Shown here piece by piece: positions 52,912 through 62,491 of a stretch of DNA of 64,000 nucleotides. The stretch is from Pyropia yezoensis. Taxonomy: Eukaryota > Rhodophyta > Bangiophyceae > Bangiales > Bangiaceae. Made by a program: the position numbers and the translations under genes. Numbering within the stretch: the stretch's first letter is position 1; each line of letters starts with the position of its first letter. The notes under the pieces are model-generated. The model did not search any database and had not been told where the DNA came from. It saw only the letters and a program-made list of their open reading frames with translations. Where the stretch lies: assembly GCA_009829735.1 (NCBI GenBank), contig CM020619.1, positions 14,003,777 through 14,067,776 on the forward strand, in the 5' to 3' direction.

Positions 52912-55900
52912 ATGGCCACCCGCGTGCGCATGCACTGGGCGCACGCGCCAGGCGGCGGCGGCGGCGGCGGCCTCGCCCCCCTCCCGTCGGGCGCCCTGAC
53001 GCTGACCGCCGGCGCCGACGGGGCCATCCTCGCCCACCACACCGCCGCGACGGGCACGCCCTGGTGGGCCGCCGCCGGTGGCCGCAGCGGGGGGAGCGGC
53101 AGCGGCGGCGGCGAGCCCCCCGCCGTGGAGCTGTCGGCCGCGTCGGCGGCGCACGAGGCGGCCATCACCACCCTCGCGGTGCACCCGGGGGGCACCCTCC
53201 TCGCGACGGGGGACGAGGACTCGTACGTCCGCCTCTTCACGCTGCCCCCCGTCCCTGCCGCCGTTGCGGGGGGGGCGGGCGGCGGGGCGAGTGAGTCCCC
53301 CGGCGGGGGCGGGGAGCTGGCCGACTGGGGCGAGGCGGTGGCGCTGCTCGCCGCCCCCGCCCGCTTTGGCCGCCCCGTCCGCGCGCTGGCCTTTTCCCCC
53401 ACCGGCTCGTTGCTGGCCGCGGCGGGGGAGGAGCCCGGGGTGCTCAAGCTCATTGCGACGGCTGACCCAACGTCGCAGGTGAGCATCCTGCGGGGCAGCT
53501 GTGCCAGCCGGGGGGATGAGCCGATCGCGGCGCTCGCGTTTGACCCGCTCGGCGACTATGTGCTGTCGGTGGGCGCCCGGGGGGGGGTGGGCGTGTGGGG
53601 CATTGACGCGGGCTGCCTCCTCACCGAGGCCGACCTGGCCGGCCGCCTCGCGGCGCCCACCTGTGCCGCGTGGACGCCCGACGGGGCGTCGGTGCTGGTG
53701 GGCGGCGACGGCGGGGCGGTCGTCATTGCCCGTGAGGCGTGGGGGGTGATTGCCGAGCTGGAGGGCGCCCACGACGGCGCCGACGACGCGCTCGACCAGG
53801 AGGGGGGCGGCACGCCTGGCGCCGCCGGCGTCGCCGCTGCCGGCGCGGCGGGTGGGGCGCCGCCGCTCGGCACCCGCTCGGGAGTGACGGCAATTGCCGT
53901 CTCCTCGGCTGGGGGCTACGTGGCCACCGGGGACGGTACCGGTGGGGTTGTGGTGTGGCACCTCGCTACCGCCGAGGTAGTGGACCGGTGGCGGCTCGAG
54001 GGCGGCCGCGCCGTCCGGGCGCTGTCATGGCACCCGGCGGCTGCGGCGCTGATTGTGACGGACGCGTCGGGCCATTGGGCGGTCATTGGGGACGTGCTGC
54101 CGCCACACATGGCGCCGTCGTTTGCGCCGGCAGCGGCGGTGCCGCCGGTGGTGGCGCTCGTGGCCGAGGCGGCGGGCGGTGGGGGGGGGGGGGGGGGCGG
54201 CAAGCCCCGGCGGCCGACGCCCCTCGGACGCCCGCGCGCGGCGGGGGGCGGTGGGGGGGACGCACGCCCCGCGGGGTCGGCGGCAGCTGCGGCGGCCACG
54301 GGCGCAGCCGCGGCAGTGGCAGCAGGGGGGGATGGTGCGGCGGGTGGTGGGTGGGGGGATGCCATTGTCGGCGCAGACGGGGACACCCGCGACGGCAATG
54401 GCGGCGGTGCGGACGGCGACGATGGGGCCGACGACGATGGGGACGGCGGGGTGGTGCACCGGTCGGCCAAGAAGAAGCGACGGCTCCACCCGACGGCGCC
54501 CCGCGACGGCGACAGCGAGGACAGTGACGGCGACGGCGGGGGGAGTGTGCAGGGCCAGGACGATGAAGATGGCAGCGACGGTGGCGGCGGCAGCGACAGC
54601 GGCAGCGGCAGTGGGAGCGGCAGCGACGACAGTGACGGGGGGGACACGATCGGGTCGGGCAGCAGCGACGGCGGGGGGTCGGCCGAGTCGGCCGCCGCCG
54701 CCGAGTCGCGGCGGCGCATTGAGCGCGCGCTCGCCGCCGAGGCAGCGGCCGCGGACAGTGAGTCAGAGGCCGCCGCCCGGTCCGAGGTGGACGAGGACGG
54801 TAGCGGCGGGGGGGGACGGCGGGGAGGCGGCGGCGCCCGCCACCGCGGGGCGGCCGGCCGCGGGGGGCGCGGCGCCTCCGGTGGGGGCGGTGGTGGCAAG
54901 GGCACCCGCGCCGCCGCCGACCGCCGCCGGGGCCACCGGTCGGGTGCCAAGGGCGGCGGCGACCGCCGCCACAACCGCCGCGCGCGCGCCCGCGTGCCCG
55001 CCGCGTTTATGCCGTCGGCCACCCCCTGGGACACGATCGACGCGGCGGGCACGCCCGCACCCGGCGCCGCCCGCCTCCTCCACTGGTCCCTCGCCGGCAC
55101 CATCACCTCCACCGCCGCCGCCACCCACGCGACGGTGGCGATTGAGTTTGCCGATGGGGACCGCCGGCCGGCGTCGTTCATTGACCACTATGGGTACACT
55201 TCCGGGGTGCTGGGCGACCTGGGTGCCCTCTTTGCCGCGCCCGCCTCGCCGGCGCACGCGGCGACCGTCTTTTTCCGCCCCGCCGGCTCGTGGGCGGCCA
55301 ACGCCGACTGGACGCTGCCGCTGCCGCGCGGGGAAGAGCCCGCGGCGGTCGCGCTGGGCGCCCGCTTTGCGGCGGTCGTCACCACCGCGGGGCTGCTGCG
55401 GGTGCTCTCCCTGACGGGTGTGCAGACAGACGTCTGTCGCCTCGGCGGGTCGCCCGTCACCGCCACCGCCGCGGGCGACCGGCTGCTGGTGGTGACCGCC
55501 TCGGACGGGGGGGACTTGGCGTATGAGCTCCTCCGCGTGGCGGCATCGACAGGAGAGGTGGTGGCCACGCTCGGCGCGGGGCCGCTGCGTCTGTCCCCGC
55601 GGTCGGCGCTGCGGTGGGTGGGCTTCACCGAGGTCGACGGCGGACGGGTGGGGGTGTACGACTCGGCGGGCAGCCTGACGGTGCTGATGGACAGCCGCCG
55701 CCGGGCGGGGGGTGCCGCCGTCGACGGTGGCGCGGATGCGGTGCTGGGTGGCGGCGGCGGCGGTGGGTCTGTGGGTGGCGCCCACTGGGTGCCGCTGGTG
55801 GCCGACGCCTCTGCCGCGGCGGGCTGCGAGTACCTGTGGCCCGTGGGCATTGCCGGGGAGGAGCTGATTGGGGCGGCCTGCTATGGTGGCCGCACCGCCC

Positions 55901-57408
55901 CGCGGGTTTCCCCCCGGCCGCCCCTCACGCCCGTGCCGTTTACGTCGCCCGTCATTGACGCGTCCGCGTCGCGGGCGGCGGGGCGCCTCTTCCGCGCCCG
56001 CCTCGCCGCCGCCGACGCGGTGGCGGCGGTGGCCGCTGCTGTTGTCGCCGCCGACGCGGCCGCGGCCGCCGCCGCCGCCGCGGGCGACCCCGCCCCCGCC
56101 GAGGAGGAGGAGGAGGCGCTCGAGGCGGCGGAGCGGGGCCTGGCCGCCGCCAACGTGGCTGTGGATAAGTGCCTTCTGAAGCTTATTGAGGAGGCGGCGG
56201 TGGCGGCCAAGGGCGCCCGCGCCCTTGACTATGCCGCCCGCCTGTCGTTGCACAAGAGCCACGAGTTCGCGGCGGTGGTGGCCAACCACTACAAGCTCCC
56301 GGCGCTGGCCGCGCGGATTGAGCGCCTCGCGGCGGTCAAGGACTTTGGGGACGACGCGGGCCTGACCGCGGGGGCGGTTCGCCGCAGCCGCGTGCGGGGT
56401 GGAGGGCCGGCCGTGCCGGGCGGCGTCGGTACGGCGGCCGCGGCGGCGCCACCGCGGCAGCCCCCACCGGCCTGGGGTGCTGCCCCGCCGGGCGCGGTGG
56501 ACGTGATGCGCGCCGCCGCTGATGGCGACGACGACGACGCCCCTGTGGGCGTGCGGCGGGTGGTGCCACCGCCTGCCCGGCCGGCGGCCGCCGCCGCCGC
56601 ACCGCCTGCTGCAGGGGAAGACGCGGCAGGGGGCGCCGCCGCGGGTGGCAGTGGCGACGGCGACGGCGGCGGCGCGGACGCCGACGCCGACGCCAACGCC
56701 AACGGCGGGGACGATGATGCGGCGGTGGATGACGACGAGCTGGCCACCCTCATGCCGCCGACGCGCAAGCGCAAGGCCCCCCCGACGGTGCTGGCGCTGC
56801 TGCGTGCCGCCGCGCCGGCGGCGGGGTCGGCGGCCGCCGCGGGCGCCGCGGCGCGGCAGCGGCCAGTGCCGTCGCCGCCGGCGCCGCGGGTGGTGGCGTC
56901 GTCGGCGGGCAGCGACACTGACGGGGAGGGCGGGGGGGGCGGCGGCGCGCCGCGGCCGCCCGCGACGGCCGCTGGCACCACCGCCGCAGGGACGGCGGCG
57001 GCGGGGGGCGCAGCCGAGGAGGGGGAGGAAGAGGACGAGGGCGTGGAGGCGGTGGCGGCGGCGGCGGCGGCGGCGTCGCCCGCCAAAAAGGCGCGCACCG
57101 CCACGCCGCGGCGGCGAGGCCGGGCGGCCGGCGCCAGGCCCCGCGGCCTCGCCGCGGCGACCGCGGCGGCGGCGGCGTCGGCGACCGCGACGGCCGGCGC
57201 GGGTGGTGCTGGCGCCGGCGGGGGGGGTGCCAAGGCGGCCGGGGGGGGGGGCAAGGCGGCCGCCCCCGCCGCGGCGTCCCGAAACCCGTTTGCGGTCAAG
57301 GCTGGGGGCGGGGGCGGCAAGCGGGCGGCCGCCGCCGCGGCGGGGGCGGGCGCGTCCAAGACGGCGTCGCTGTTTGCGGTGCTGGCCAAGTCCAAGGTCG
57401 GATCGTAG
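52912..57408 (+). CDS. CTF4/AND-1 (WDHD1)-like replisome adaptor, 1498 aa
   Basis: A scaffold that couples the CMG helicase to DNA polymerase alpha and other factors. From ATG 52912 (CCCATCATGGCC) residues 1-410 form a WD40 propeller (HEAAITTLAVHPGGTLLATG, VRALAFSPTGSLLAAAG, VTAIAVSSAGGYVATGDGTG). A long acidic Gly/Ser/Asp linker follows to about 690. The CTF4/Mcl1 middle domain spans about 696-1000: FMPSATPW, RLLHWSLAGTIT, VAIEFADGDRRPASFIDHYG, LLRVLSLTGVQTDVCRLGG, LRWVGFTEVDGGRVGVYDSA. The C-terminal helical part (about 1080-1146) has DKCLLKLIEEA and RALDYAARLSLHKSHEFAAV. The remainder to 1498 is low-complexity and basic; no HMG box of the metazoan type is seen. The gene has no intron in 4.5 kb. 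Human WDHD1 is about 1130 residues, so the excess is linker and tail. Confidence 0.85.
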   Translation: MATRVRMHWAHAPGGGGGGGLAPLPSGALTLTAGADGAILAHHTAATGTPWWAAAGGRSGGSGSGGGEPPAVELSAASAAHEAAITTLAVHPGGTLLATGDEDSYVRLFTLPPVPAAVAGGAGGGASESPGGGGELADWGEAVALLAAPARFGRPVRALAFSPTGSLLAAAGEEPGVLKLIATADPTSQVSILRGSCASRGDEPIAALAFDPLGDYVLSVGARGGVGVWGIDAGCLLTEADLAGRLAAPTCAAWTPDGASVLVGGDGGAVVIAREAWGVIAELEGAHDGADDALDQEGGGTPGAAGVAAAGAAGGAPPLGTRSGVTAIAVSSAGGYVATGDGTGGVVVWHLATAEVVDRWRLEGGRAVRALSWHPAAAALIVTDASGHWAVIGDVLPPHMAPSFAPAAAVPPVVALVAEAAGGGGGGGGGKPRRPTPLGRPRAAGGGGGDARPAGSAAAAAATGAAAAVAAGGDGAAGGGWGDAIVGADGDTRDGNGGGADGDDGADDDGDGGVVHRSAKKKRRLHPTAPRDGDSEDSDGDGGGSVQGQDDEDGSDGGGGSDSGSGSGSGSDDSDGGDTIGSGSSDGGGSAESAAAAESRRRIERALAAEAAAADSESEAAARSEVDEDGSGGGGRRGGGGARHRGAAGRGGRGASGGGGGGKGTRAAADRRRGHRSGAKGGGDRRHNRRARARVPAAFMPSATPWDTIDAAGTPAPGAARLLHWSLAGTITSTAAATHATVAIEFADGDRRPASFIDHYGYTSGVLGDLGALFAAPASPAHAATVFFRPAGSWAANADWTLPLPRGEEPAAVALGARFAAVVTTAGLLRVLSLTGVQTDVCRLGGSPVTATAAGDRLLVVTASDGGDLAYELLRVAASTGEVVATLGAGPLRLSPRSALRWVGFTEVDGGRVGVYDSAGSLTVLMDSRRRAGGAAVDGGADAVLGGGGGGGSVGGAHWVPLVADASAAAGCEYLWPVGIAGEELIGAACYGGRTAPRVSPRPPLTPVPFTSPVIDASASRAAGRLFRARLAAADAVAAVAAAVVAADAAAAAAAAAGDPAPAEEEEEALEAAERGLAAANVAVDKCLLKLIEEAAVAAKGARALDYAARLSLHKSHEFAAVVANHYKLPALAARIERLAAVKDFGDDAGLTAGAVRRSRVRGGGPAVPGGVGTAAAAAPPRQPPPAWGAAPPGAVDVMRAAADGDDDDAPVGVRRVVPPPARPAAAAAAPPAAGEDAAGGAAAGGSGDGDGGGADADADANANGGDDDAAVDDDELATLMPPTRKRKAPPTVLALLRAAAPAAGSAAAAGAAARQRPVPSPPAPRVVASSAGSDTDGEGGGGGGAPRPPATAAGTTAAGTAAAGGAAEEGEEEDEGVEAVAAAAAAASPAKKARTATPRRRGRAAGARPRGLAAATAAAAASATATAGAGGAGAGGGGAKAAGGGGKAAAPAAASRNPFAVKAGGGGGKRAAAAAAGAGASKTASLFAVLAKSKVGS

Positions 57409-58481
57409 CGCCGGTGGACTGTGTGCAGAGGGAGAGGGGCGTTAGGGGAGGGGGGTCGGCAGGCAGGGGGTACGGGCTCTGCAGGGGAGGAGCGCTGGTT
57501 CTGTGGGGGCCGCTCTGGCGGCGCCATCCGACGGGTGGGCGTGTGTCAACAGCTGTAGGCCGCCGTGTACTCGCAGCTTGCCAAACGTTTTGCTTTTGTT
57601 GCGTGCCCGTACGGCGACGCCCCCGCGCAAAGACGTGGTGATTTACCCGCGCGCTGAGCAGCTGCTGATCTCGTACATAGCCCGGCTGGGAGAATGAATG
57701 GTATAGGTACCTTCCCACCGAGCATGGTAGGCATCATTCGACCCTCCTGTTGGCGTTGGCTCTCGCTTTGCCCTCGTCACTGGGGCATTCTCCTAGCCGC
57801 GGGTGTCCAGAAGGAAGCTGCCCGACCCCCCCGCGGGCGCTGCGGCGAGCAGCGCGCTCTCTCGAGCGGTTCCTCGCCCGTCAAGAAGCACACGCTGACG
57901 ACGCGTTCGTGCAGATGATTTCCGACCACTGGTGGGTGCACCTTGAATCTCTTTTGTCGTCTGTCGAAAACATGAAGCACACTGTAACAAGTGCCCCACC
58001 AGTGTGTGGGTCCACGGGGAACACGCGCTGGTGGAAGGTTGATGGAGCCCGACAAGGATGCGCCGCGTGATTTTCGGCGACAAGGAAGCGCCACAAGATT
58101 TTTTGGCAACAGGGACCTGCCGGAAATCTCCAGGACACTGTAAGACGTAGCTCTTCGGTGGTTCATTGGCAGGGCCACCACGCGCTGCGCTCTGAGGCGC
58201 TGCCTGCCGCACGGCGGTCGCAGCGGGGGGTGTTGCCCTCCGCGGGGTGCACGAGAGATGGGACGCGAGTCGCACTCGTCTTCCGCTGTGGCTCCTGGTG
58301 TCGCCGTCGCGGCCCTTTCACAGTATTAGTTCGGTGCGGAGTCGTGAGCAAGTGCGCGCGGGCCCTGGACTGGCTGTCCGCGCTGTCTTCAGTACTGTCC
58401 GCCTTTCTGCGGCGCTCCGCCTCCCCTTCTTTCACCCCCCGCCACCCCAGACAATCGCTACTGCAGCCGTCACTCCCGACC
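57409..58481. other. Intergenic region
   Basis: No recognised gene. AT-richer from 57900 to 58160. The last 50 bp before the next start is pyrimidine-rich. Confidence 0.45.
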
Positions 58482-59015
58482 ATGAGCCCAGAGGCCGCCC
58501 CGGGCGACTTGCCCGGTTCACCTGCCGAAGGCCCCCCCGAGAGTCTTCCTATTGGAAACTGTGTGTGGGTTTCCTGGTCCTGGCCCTTTCCTGAACGCGA
58601 CACCTTCCGGCAGGAGCTTGATACTATGATGGAGGAGACGACCGCTGCCGGTATGCATCGCAACGAGGATCTCGGTGCATATGCGTGGGTTCCTGACAAG
58701 CGCATGCCCCGACTTCCTCGCGTACGTAAGCGGTTCAAGTGCTGGGACGAGGACGCGTGGGAACAACGCGGCCGCTGCCTGAACCAGATTCCGACTGGCC
58801 GCACGCACATCGTGGTGTTGGAAATCACCCCCTCTGATGGCGTCAGCTTCACCCACTTGGAGCTGTACCACAAGATCTGCTTTGGGATTGCTCAGCACCT
58901 TCACCACCGGCGACGGTCACTGTTGGATCACCGTTTTTTAGAAGCAATCTACCTGGATCGTCCTCTCGGTGAGACGACGGGCGTGGCCACGTACAAAATC
59001 GCATTTGGCAGCTGA
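58482..59015 (+). CDS. Unrecognised small protein, 177 aa
   Basis: From ATG 58482 (CGACCATGAGCC after a pyrimidine-rich leader) the frame codes for a protein of ordinary composition with no low-complexity runs: an acidic Pro-rich start (MSPEAAPGDLPGSPAEGPPE), then aromatic, Arg- and Glu-rich sequence (WSWPFPERDTFRQELDTMME, LPRVRKRFKCWDEDAWEQRG) and HLELYHKICFGIAQHLHHRR near 125-145. No membrane segment or known motif is seen. Lower GC than its neighbours makes the open frame more significant than others of its length here. The function is unknown. Confidence 0.5.
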   Translation: MSPEAAPGDLPGSPAEGPPESLPIGNCVWVSWSWPFPERDTFRQELDTMMEETTAAGMHRNEDLGAYAWVPDKRMPRLPRVRKRFKCWDEDAWEQRGRCLNQIPTGRTHIVVLEITPSDGVSFTHLELYHKICFGIAQHLHHRRRSLLDHRFLEAIYLDRPLGETTGVATYKIAFGS

Positions 59016-59647
59016 AATAGCGACGATGGCATTTGTCGCAGCGGATTGAGCATGGTGGTCATGTGCCAACCTCTTCATGTGCTGCGCGACGGGCGGACAG
59101 GAACCTCATCTATTCCTCTTCCGCCATCCGTTTGGCCAATGGCTGGGCGCCAGCCGCTGAGGGGGTGGTCGCCTGCGGAGGGGTGTCACGCTCCAAGACG
59201 GCTCGACGATGGGGCGCCGCGGCTCTGCAGAGATAGGAGAAGGGGGAGACGGATGGAGGGTAGTCGCCTTGACCAGCGCACGACACGGCTAGTGCCGGTG
59301 GTCTGGCTGGCGCCTTACCTTATTGAGGGGACGTTTCTGGTGATGATGTGCCGTGCGGCGGAGGAAAAGATTGCGACTGCGTCAATAGGGCCTGGTAGGA
59401 CACAGTGCGCTATAGACACGGCCCACAGCTGGGCTAGCTAAAGCCCAGCCCGGATGCGAGGCAGACGGCATAATAGGAAGGGTAAGCGCCGGCCAAGGGG
59501 TGAAACGACATAACAGTCTCTACGGGCAGACGCCCATACAGGGGCAGCAAGAACGCAACGCAGAGCACTGGAGCGTCGTCAGCTCGTGCACCTGTACCCT
59601 TTTCCAGACACCGCCCCCGCAAAACCTCTCCACGCCCAAGCGGCACA
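59016..59647. other. Convergent intergenic region
   Basis: Separates the 3' ends of the small unknown gene (+) and the FNR-like gene (-). No gene seen. Confidence 0.45.
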
Positions 59648-60658
59648 TCAAAAGTTGGTCAGGATCCGGTCCTCGGGCACGCCCTGCTCTGTCAAAAACG
59701 CCTTCACGTCCTTGGTCATCCCCCCCACCCCGCACATGAGCACACCCGTCTGGCGCGGTGCCGCCACCCCGTCCTGCATCAGCGCCTGCTGGATGTAGCC
59801 GGTCCGGCCGGTCCACTCGTCAGCCGCCTCAGTCGGCCGGGACATGACGGGGATGACCTCCACCTTGTCCGATGCCCACAGCGGGAAACGGTCCATGTAG
59901 GCCATCCGTGCGGGGTAGCGGGCACCATAGTAGAGCTTGATGCTCCGTCGCGACGGCGCGCGCAGGCCATTGAGCTGGGACTCGATCGCAGCGCGGATGG
60001 GAGCGATCCCCGAGCCCGTCGCGAACAGCAGGATATCCTTGACAGCCTCCTCCTCCGGGACGGCAGGGAACTGGATGGGATCCAGCCGGGACATGGGGAA
60101 GCCCTTGCCGCCTACGGGCGACATGAGCACCTGGTCCCCAGGGACAACGCCCGTGAACCACGCGGACCCCTCCGTCTCCTTGATGAGGAACTCAAAGAAG
60201 CCCTGGATGTTGGGCGCGCACGAGATGGCAAAGAAGCCAGGCTTAGCGTCCGCCACCCCCGCCGCCTTGATCTGCACGTACTGCCCCGGCACGCGGTATG
60301 AGTCGGTGAGGGAGCCCTTCTCCGCCGTCACCCCTACCTTGATCACAATGTACCGGTGCTCCTCACATGCCGCCGAGTTCTCCACCACCTCCACCGCATT
60401 CCAGTCGGTCTCCTGCTGCTTTTGCATGGTCAGGGGGGCGACACCGCCGCGCCGCCGCGGCGGCAGCGGGGGAGGCATCCCCATCGCCCGCCGGCGGGGG
60501 GCGGCCGCCGCCGCCCAGCGGCACGCCCCGCGGGAGGAGACGGACCGCGTGGCAGCAGCAGCGGCTCCCGTCGACGACGCAACAACAGCCGCCGGCGCCA
60601 GCCTCGCTGGCGCCGCCACCGCAAAGGCCGGCAGCGTCATGGCGGCAGGGGGCGCCAT
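59648..60658 (-). CDS. FNR-like plastid FAD/NAD(P)H oxidoreductase, 336 aa
   Basis: A ferredoxin-NADP reductase-superfamily flavoprotein, closest in layout to the plant plastid 'FAD/NAD(P)-binding oxidoreductase' group (such as At1g15140). From ATG 60658 about 85 residues of Ala/Arg/Pro-rich sequence form a likely transit peptide (MAPPAAMTLPAFAVAAPARL); ATG 60640 is an alternative start. The FAD domain has VPGQYVQIKA (123-132) and GFFAISCAP (141-149). The nucleotide domain has LLFATGSGIAPIRAAIES (210-227), LYYGAR (242-247) and VLMCGVGGMTKDVKAFLTEQ (306-325), ending PEDRILTNF. The electron partner is not evident. It is divergently paired with another plastid-type NAD(P)-binding protein. Confidence 0.82.
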   Translation of the reverse strand: MAPPAAMTLPAFAVAAPARLAPAAVVASSTGAAAAATRSVSSRGACRWAAAAAPRRRAMGMPPPLPPRRRGGVAPLTMQKQQETDWNAVEVVENSAACEEHRYIVIKVGVTAEKGSLTDSYRVPGQYVQIKAAGVADAKPGFFAISCAPNIQGFFEFLIKETEGSAWFTGVVPGDQVLMSPVGGKGFPMSRLDPIQFPAVPEEEAVKDILLFATGSGIAPIRAAIESQLNGLRAPSRRSIKLYYGARYPARMAYMDRFPLWASDKVEVIPVMSRPTEAADEWTGRTGYIQQALMQDGVAAPRQTGVLMCGVGGMTKDVKAFLTEQGVPEDRILTNF

Positions 60659-60684
60659 AGGGGCGGTGAAGCGTGCGGCGGTGG

Positions 60685-60732
<48 letters not shown>

Positions 60733-61591
60733 ACGCGGGGGCGGCAGCAGTGGTGTCCGCGGCAGCGACAGTAGCTGCAGCGACGCCGACAGTGGTAGCG
60801 GCAGGGTCCCAAATACCAAGGCGGGGGGCGACCGGGACGGCAACGCAGGGCAGCCGCCGCAGGGAGGGGACGCGACGGAGCGTCGATCCGGGCGGGAGGC
60901 AGCGCATCCAGGGGAGGGGGAGGCGAGCCGGGCGGGGTGGCGCTAAGCAGAGGGGTGATGTGTGCGGCCAAGGCTGCGTCTGCCGGATCGCTATCCCACG
61001 GGCGGCGGGCAATGGCACATCACGGTATGAGGGTCGATTGCAGGCGGCCCTTCGATTGGTCAATCTCCGTCACCCCGTGTGCTGGTCACTCGCAGCACTC
61101 CAGCCCGTGGGGCTCATCGGATCCTCCGGAAGATCCGATGCTATCGGATAGCATGCTCCCAGTCGGTTGACACGAAACGAACTCAACTGGCGCACGTACC
61201 GTTGGACCACACGGACACAGCCTTCATAGCCAGCATGATGCTGGGCATGACCTCGGCCACCGCATGCTCTCGGTTCACCTGGTCGTACCTTTTCTGAACA
61301 ATGTCATGCTGATTGTCATCCCCGCTTCACAGCAGCACGATTGTGACACGAATGGCATCCTAGTTTTCAGTACTGAACAGTACAGTTGTGGGCAGCCGCA
61401 GCCTTCCACGAGATCCCAGCACCCAAAATCTCGAAAAATCTGGTTGGTACACAATGGCTCATCACTGACTGTGGGAATGCAAGCAAGAGGCCAGAAGCAA
61501 CACATCGCGTTTCATAGCTACCCGGCCCCCCCCACCTCCCCCCCCTCCGCCCGCCATCCCGTCGCCGTGCTTGCTTCTACGCCCCTCTGCG
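60659..61591. promoter_or_regulatory. Divergent promoter region of two plastid-type oxidoreductase genes
   Basis: About 930 bp between the FNR-like start (-) and the Rossmann-protein start (+). The FNR side has trinucleotide-type GGCGGC repeats (60673-60735) transcribed as leader or an alternative N-terminal extension. The other side is AT-richer and carries several near-palindromes (61116-61154, 61230-61244, 61367-61384). The 60 bp before 61592 is C-rich leader. Confidence 0.45.
61116..61154. repeat. Two abutting near-perfect palindromes
   Basis: ATCGGATC at 61116 pairs with GATCCGAT at 61132-61139 around TCCGGA. ATGCTATC at 61138 pairs with GATAGCAT ending at 61154. The core ATC(G/C)GAT occurs three times in 39 bp. 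Paired half-sites suggest a dimeric factor site or a cruciform-forming element. Confidence 0.6.
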
Positions 61592-62491
61592 ATGGCATTT
61601 GTGGCGGTCGCCCCCACCTTTTTGCGCAAGACCTCGTTCCTCGCCACCCCCGCCCCGTCTACTCCCCCCGCCGTGGCCCGTGCCCGAGGGGTTCCGGCCA
61701 CGCGGGTGGTCATTGCGATGGCGACCGGCGCCGGCGGCGCCAAGCGGGTGCTGGTATCGGGCGCGACGGGCCGGACGGGGAGGTTGGCGATGGCCAAGCT
61801 CGCCGCCCACCCCGACACGCTCGTGCCCGTTGGGCTGGTACGCTCGGCCGAGCGGGCGGCCGAGGTCCTGGACCCCGCCGCCGAGACGGTTGTCGGCGAC
61901 GTGACCGACCGGGACAGCCTGGCCGCCCTCGTTGGGGAGCACCATATCGACGCGGTGGTGGTGCTGTCGTCGGCGATCCCCAAGTTCAAGCCCGCCGAGC
62001 CCGGCGCCCGCCCCGAGCACTACTTTGAGGACGGCGGGGAGCCCGAGTCGGTGGACTGGGAGGGCGGCCGCAACGTGGTGGACGTAGCGAAGGAGGCAGG
62101 CATCGACCACGTGGTCTTTGTCGGCAGCATGGGCGGCACCGACAGCCGCCACCCGCTCAACGCATTTGGGAATATCCTCAAGTGGAAGCGCCAGGCCGAA
62201 CAGTACCTGGTGGACAGCGGTGTTCCCTACACGATTGTCAATCCGGGGGGGCTTCTGGACGCGGACGGTGGCCGTCGGGAGCTGGTTGTCGGCCACAATG
62301 ATGAGATCTACAAGCTCTACGGCACGCCCGCTATCCCGCGGGGAGACGTGGCGGAGCTGACCGTCCAGGCGCTCCTCCACCCAGAGGAGGCTAAGAACAA
62401 GGCGATGGACGTGATTTCCAAGCCCGAAGGGGAGGGCACCGTCACGCAGGACTGGGCCAAGCTGTTTGCGCAAACGCAGTCACAGCTTTGA
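61592..62491 (+). CDS. Plastid-type atypical SDR / NAD(P)-binding Rossmann protein, 299 aa
   Basis: An NAD(P)-binding protein of the atypical short-chain dehydrogenase group that includes plant At5g02240 and At2g37660. From ATG 61592 (TGCGATGGCA) the first about 42 residues look like a plastid transit peptide (MAFVAVAPTFLRKTSFLATP). The mature part begins KRVLVSGATGRTGRLAMAKL (51-70), containing the glycine-rich nucleotide loop G-x-x-G-x-x-G. It continues with VVGDVTDRDSLAALV, DAVVVLSSAIPKF, DHVVFVGSMGGTDSRHPLN (172-190), ILKWKRQAEQYLVDSGVPYT and IVNPGGLLD (215-223). The YxxxK catalytic pair of classical SDRs is replaced by WKRQAEQYL-type sequence, as is usual in this group. The substrate is unknown. 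Confidence 0.85.
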   Translation: MAFVAVAPTFLRKTSFLATPAPSTPPAVARARGVPATRVVIAMATGAGGAKRVLVSGATGRTGRLAMAKLAAHPDTLVPVGLVRSAERAAEVLDPAAETVVGDVTDRDSLAALVGEHHIDAVVVLSSAIPKFKPAEPGARPEHYFEDGGEPESVDWEGGRNVVDVAKEAGIDHVVFVGSMGGTDSRHPLNAFGNILKWKRQAEQYLVDSGVPYTIVNPGGLLDADGGRRELVVGHNDEIYKLYGTPAIPRGDVAELTVQALLHPEEAKNKAMDVISKPEGEGTVTQDWAKLFAQTQSQL

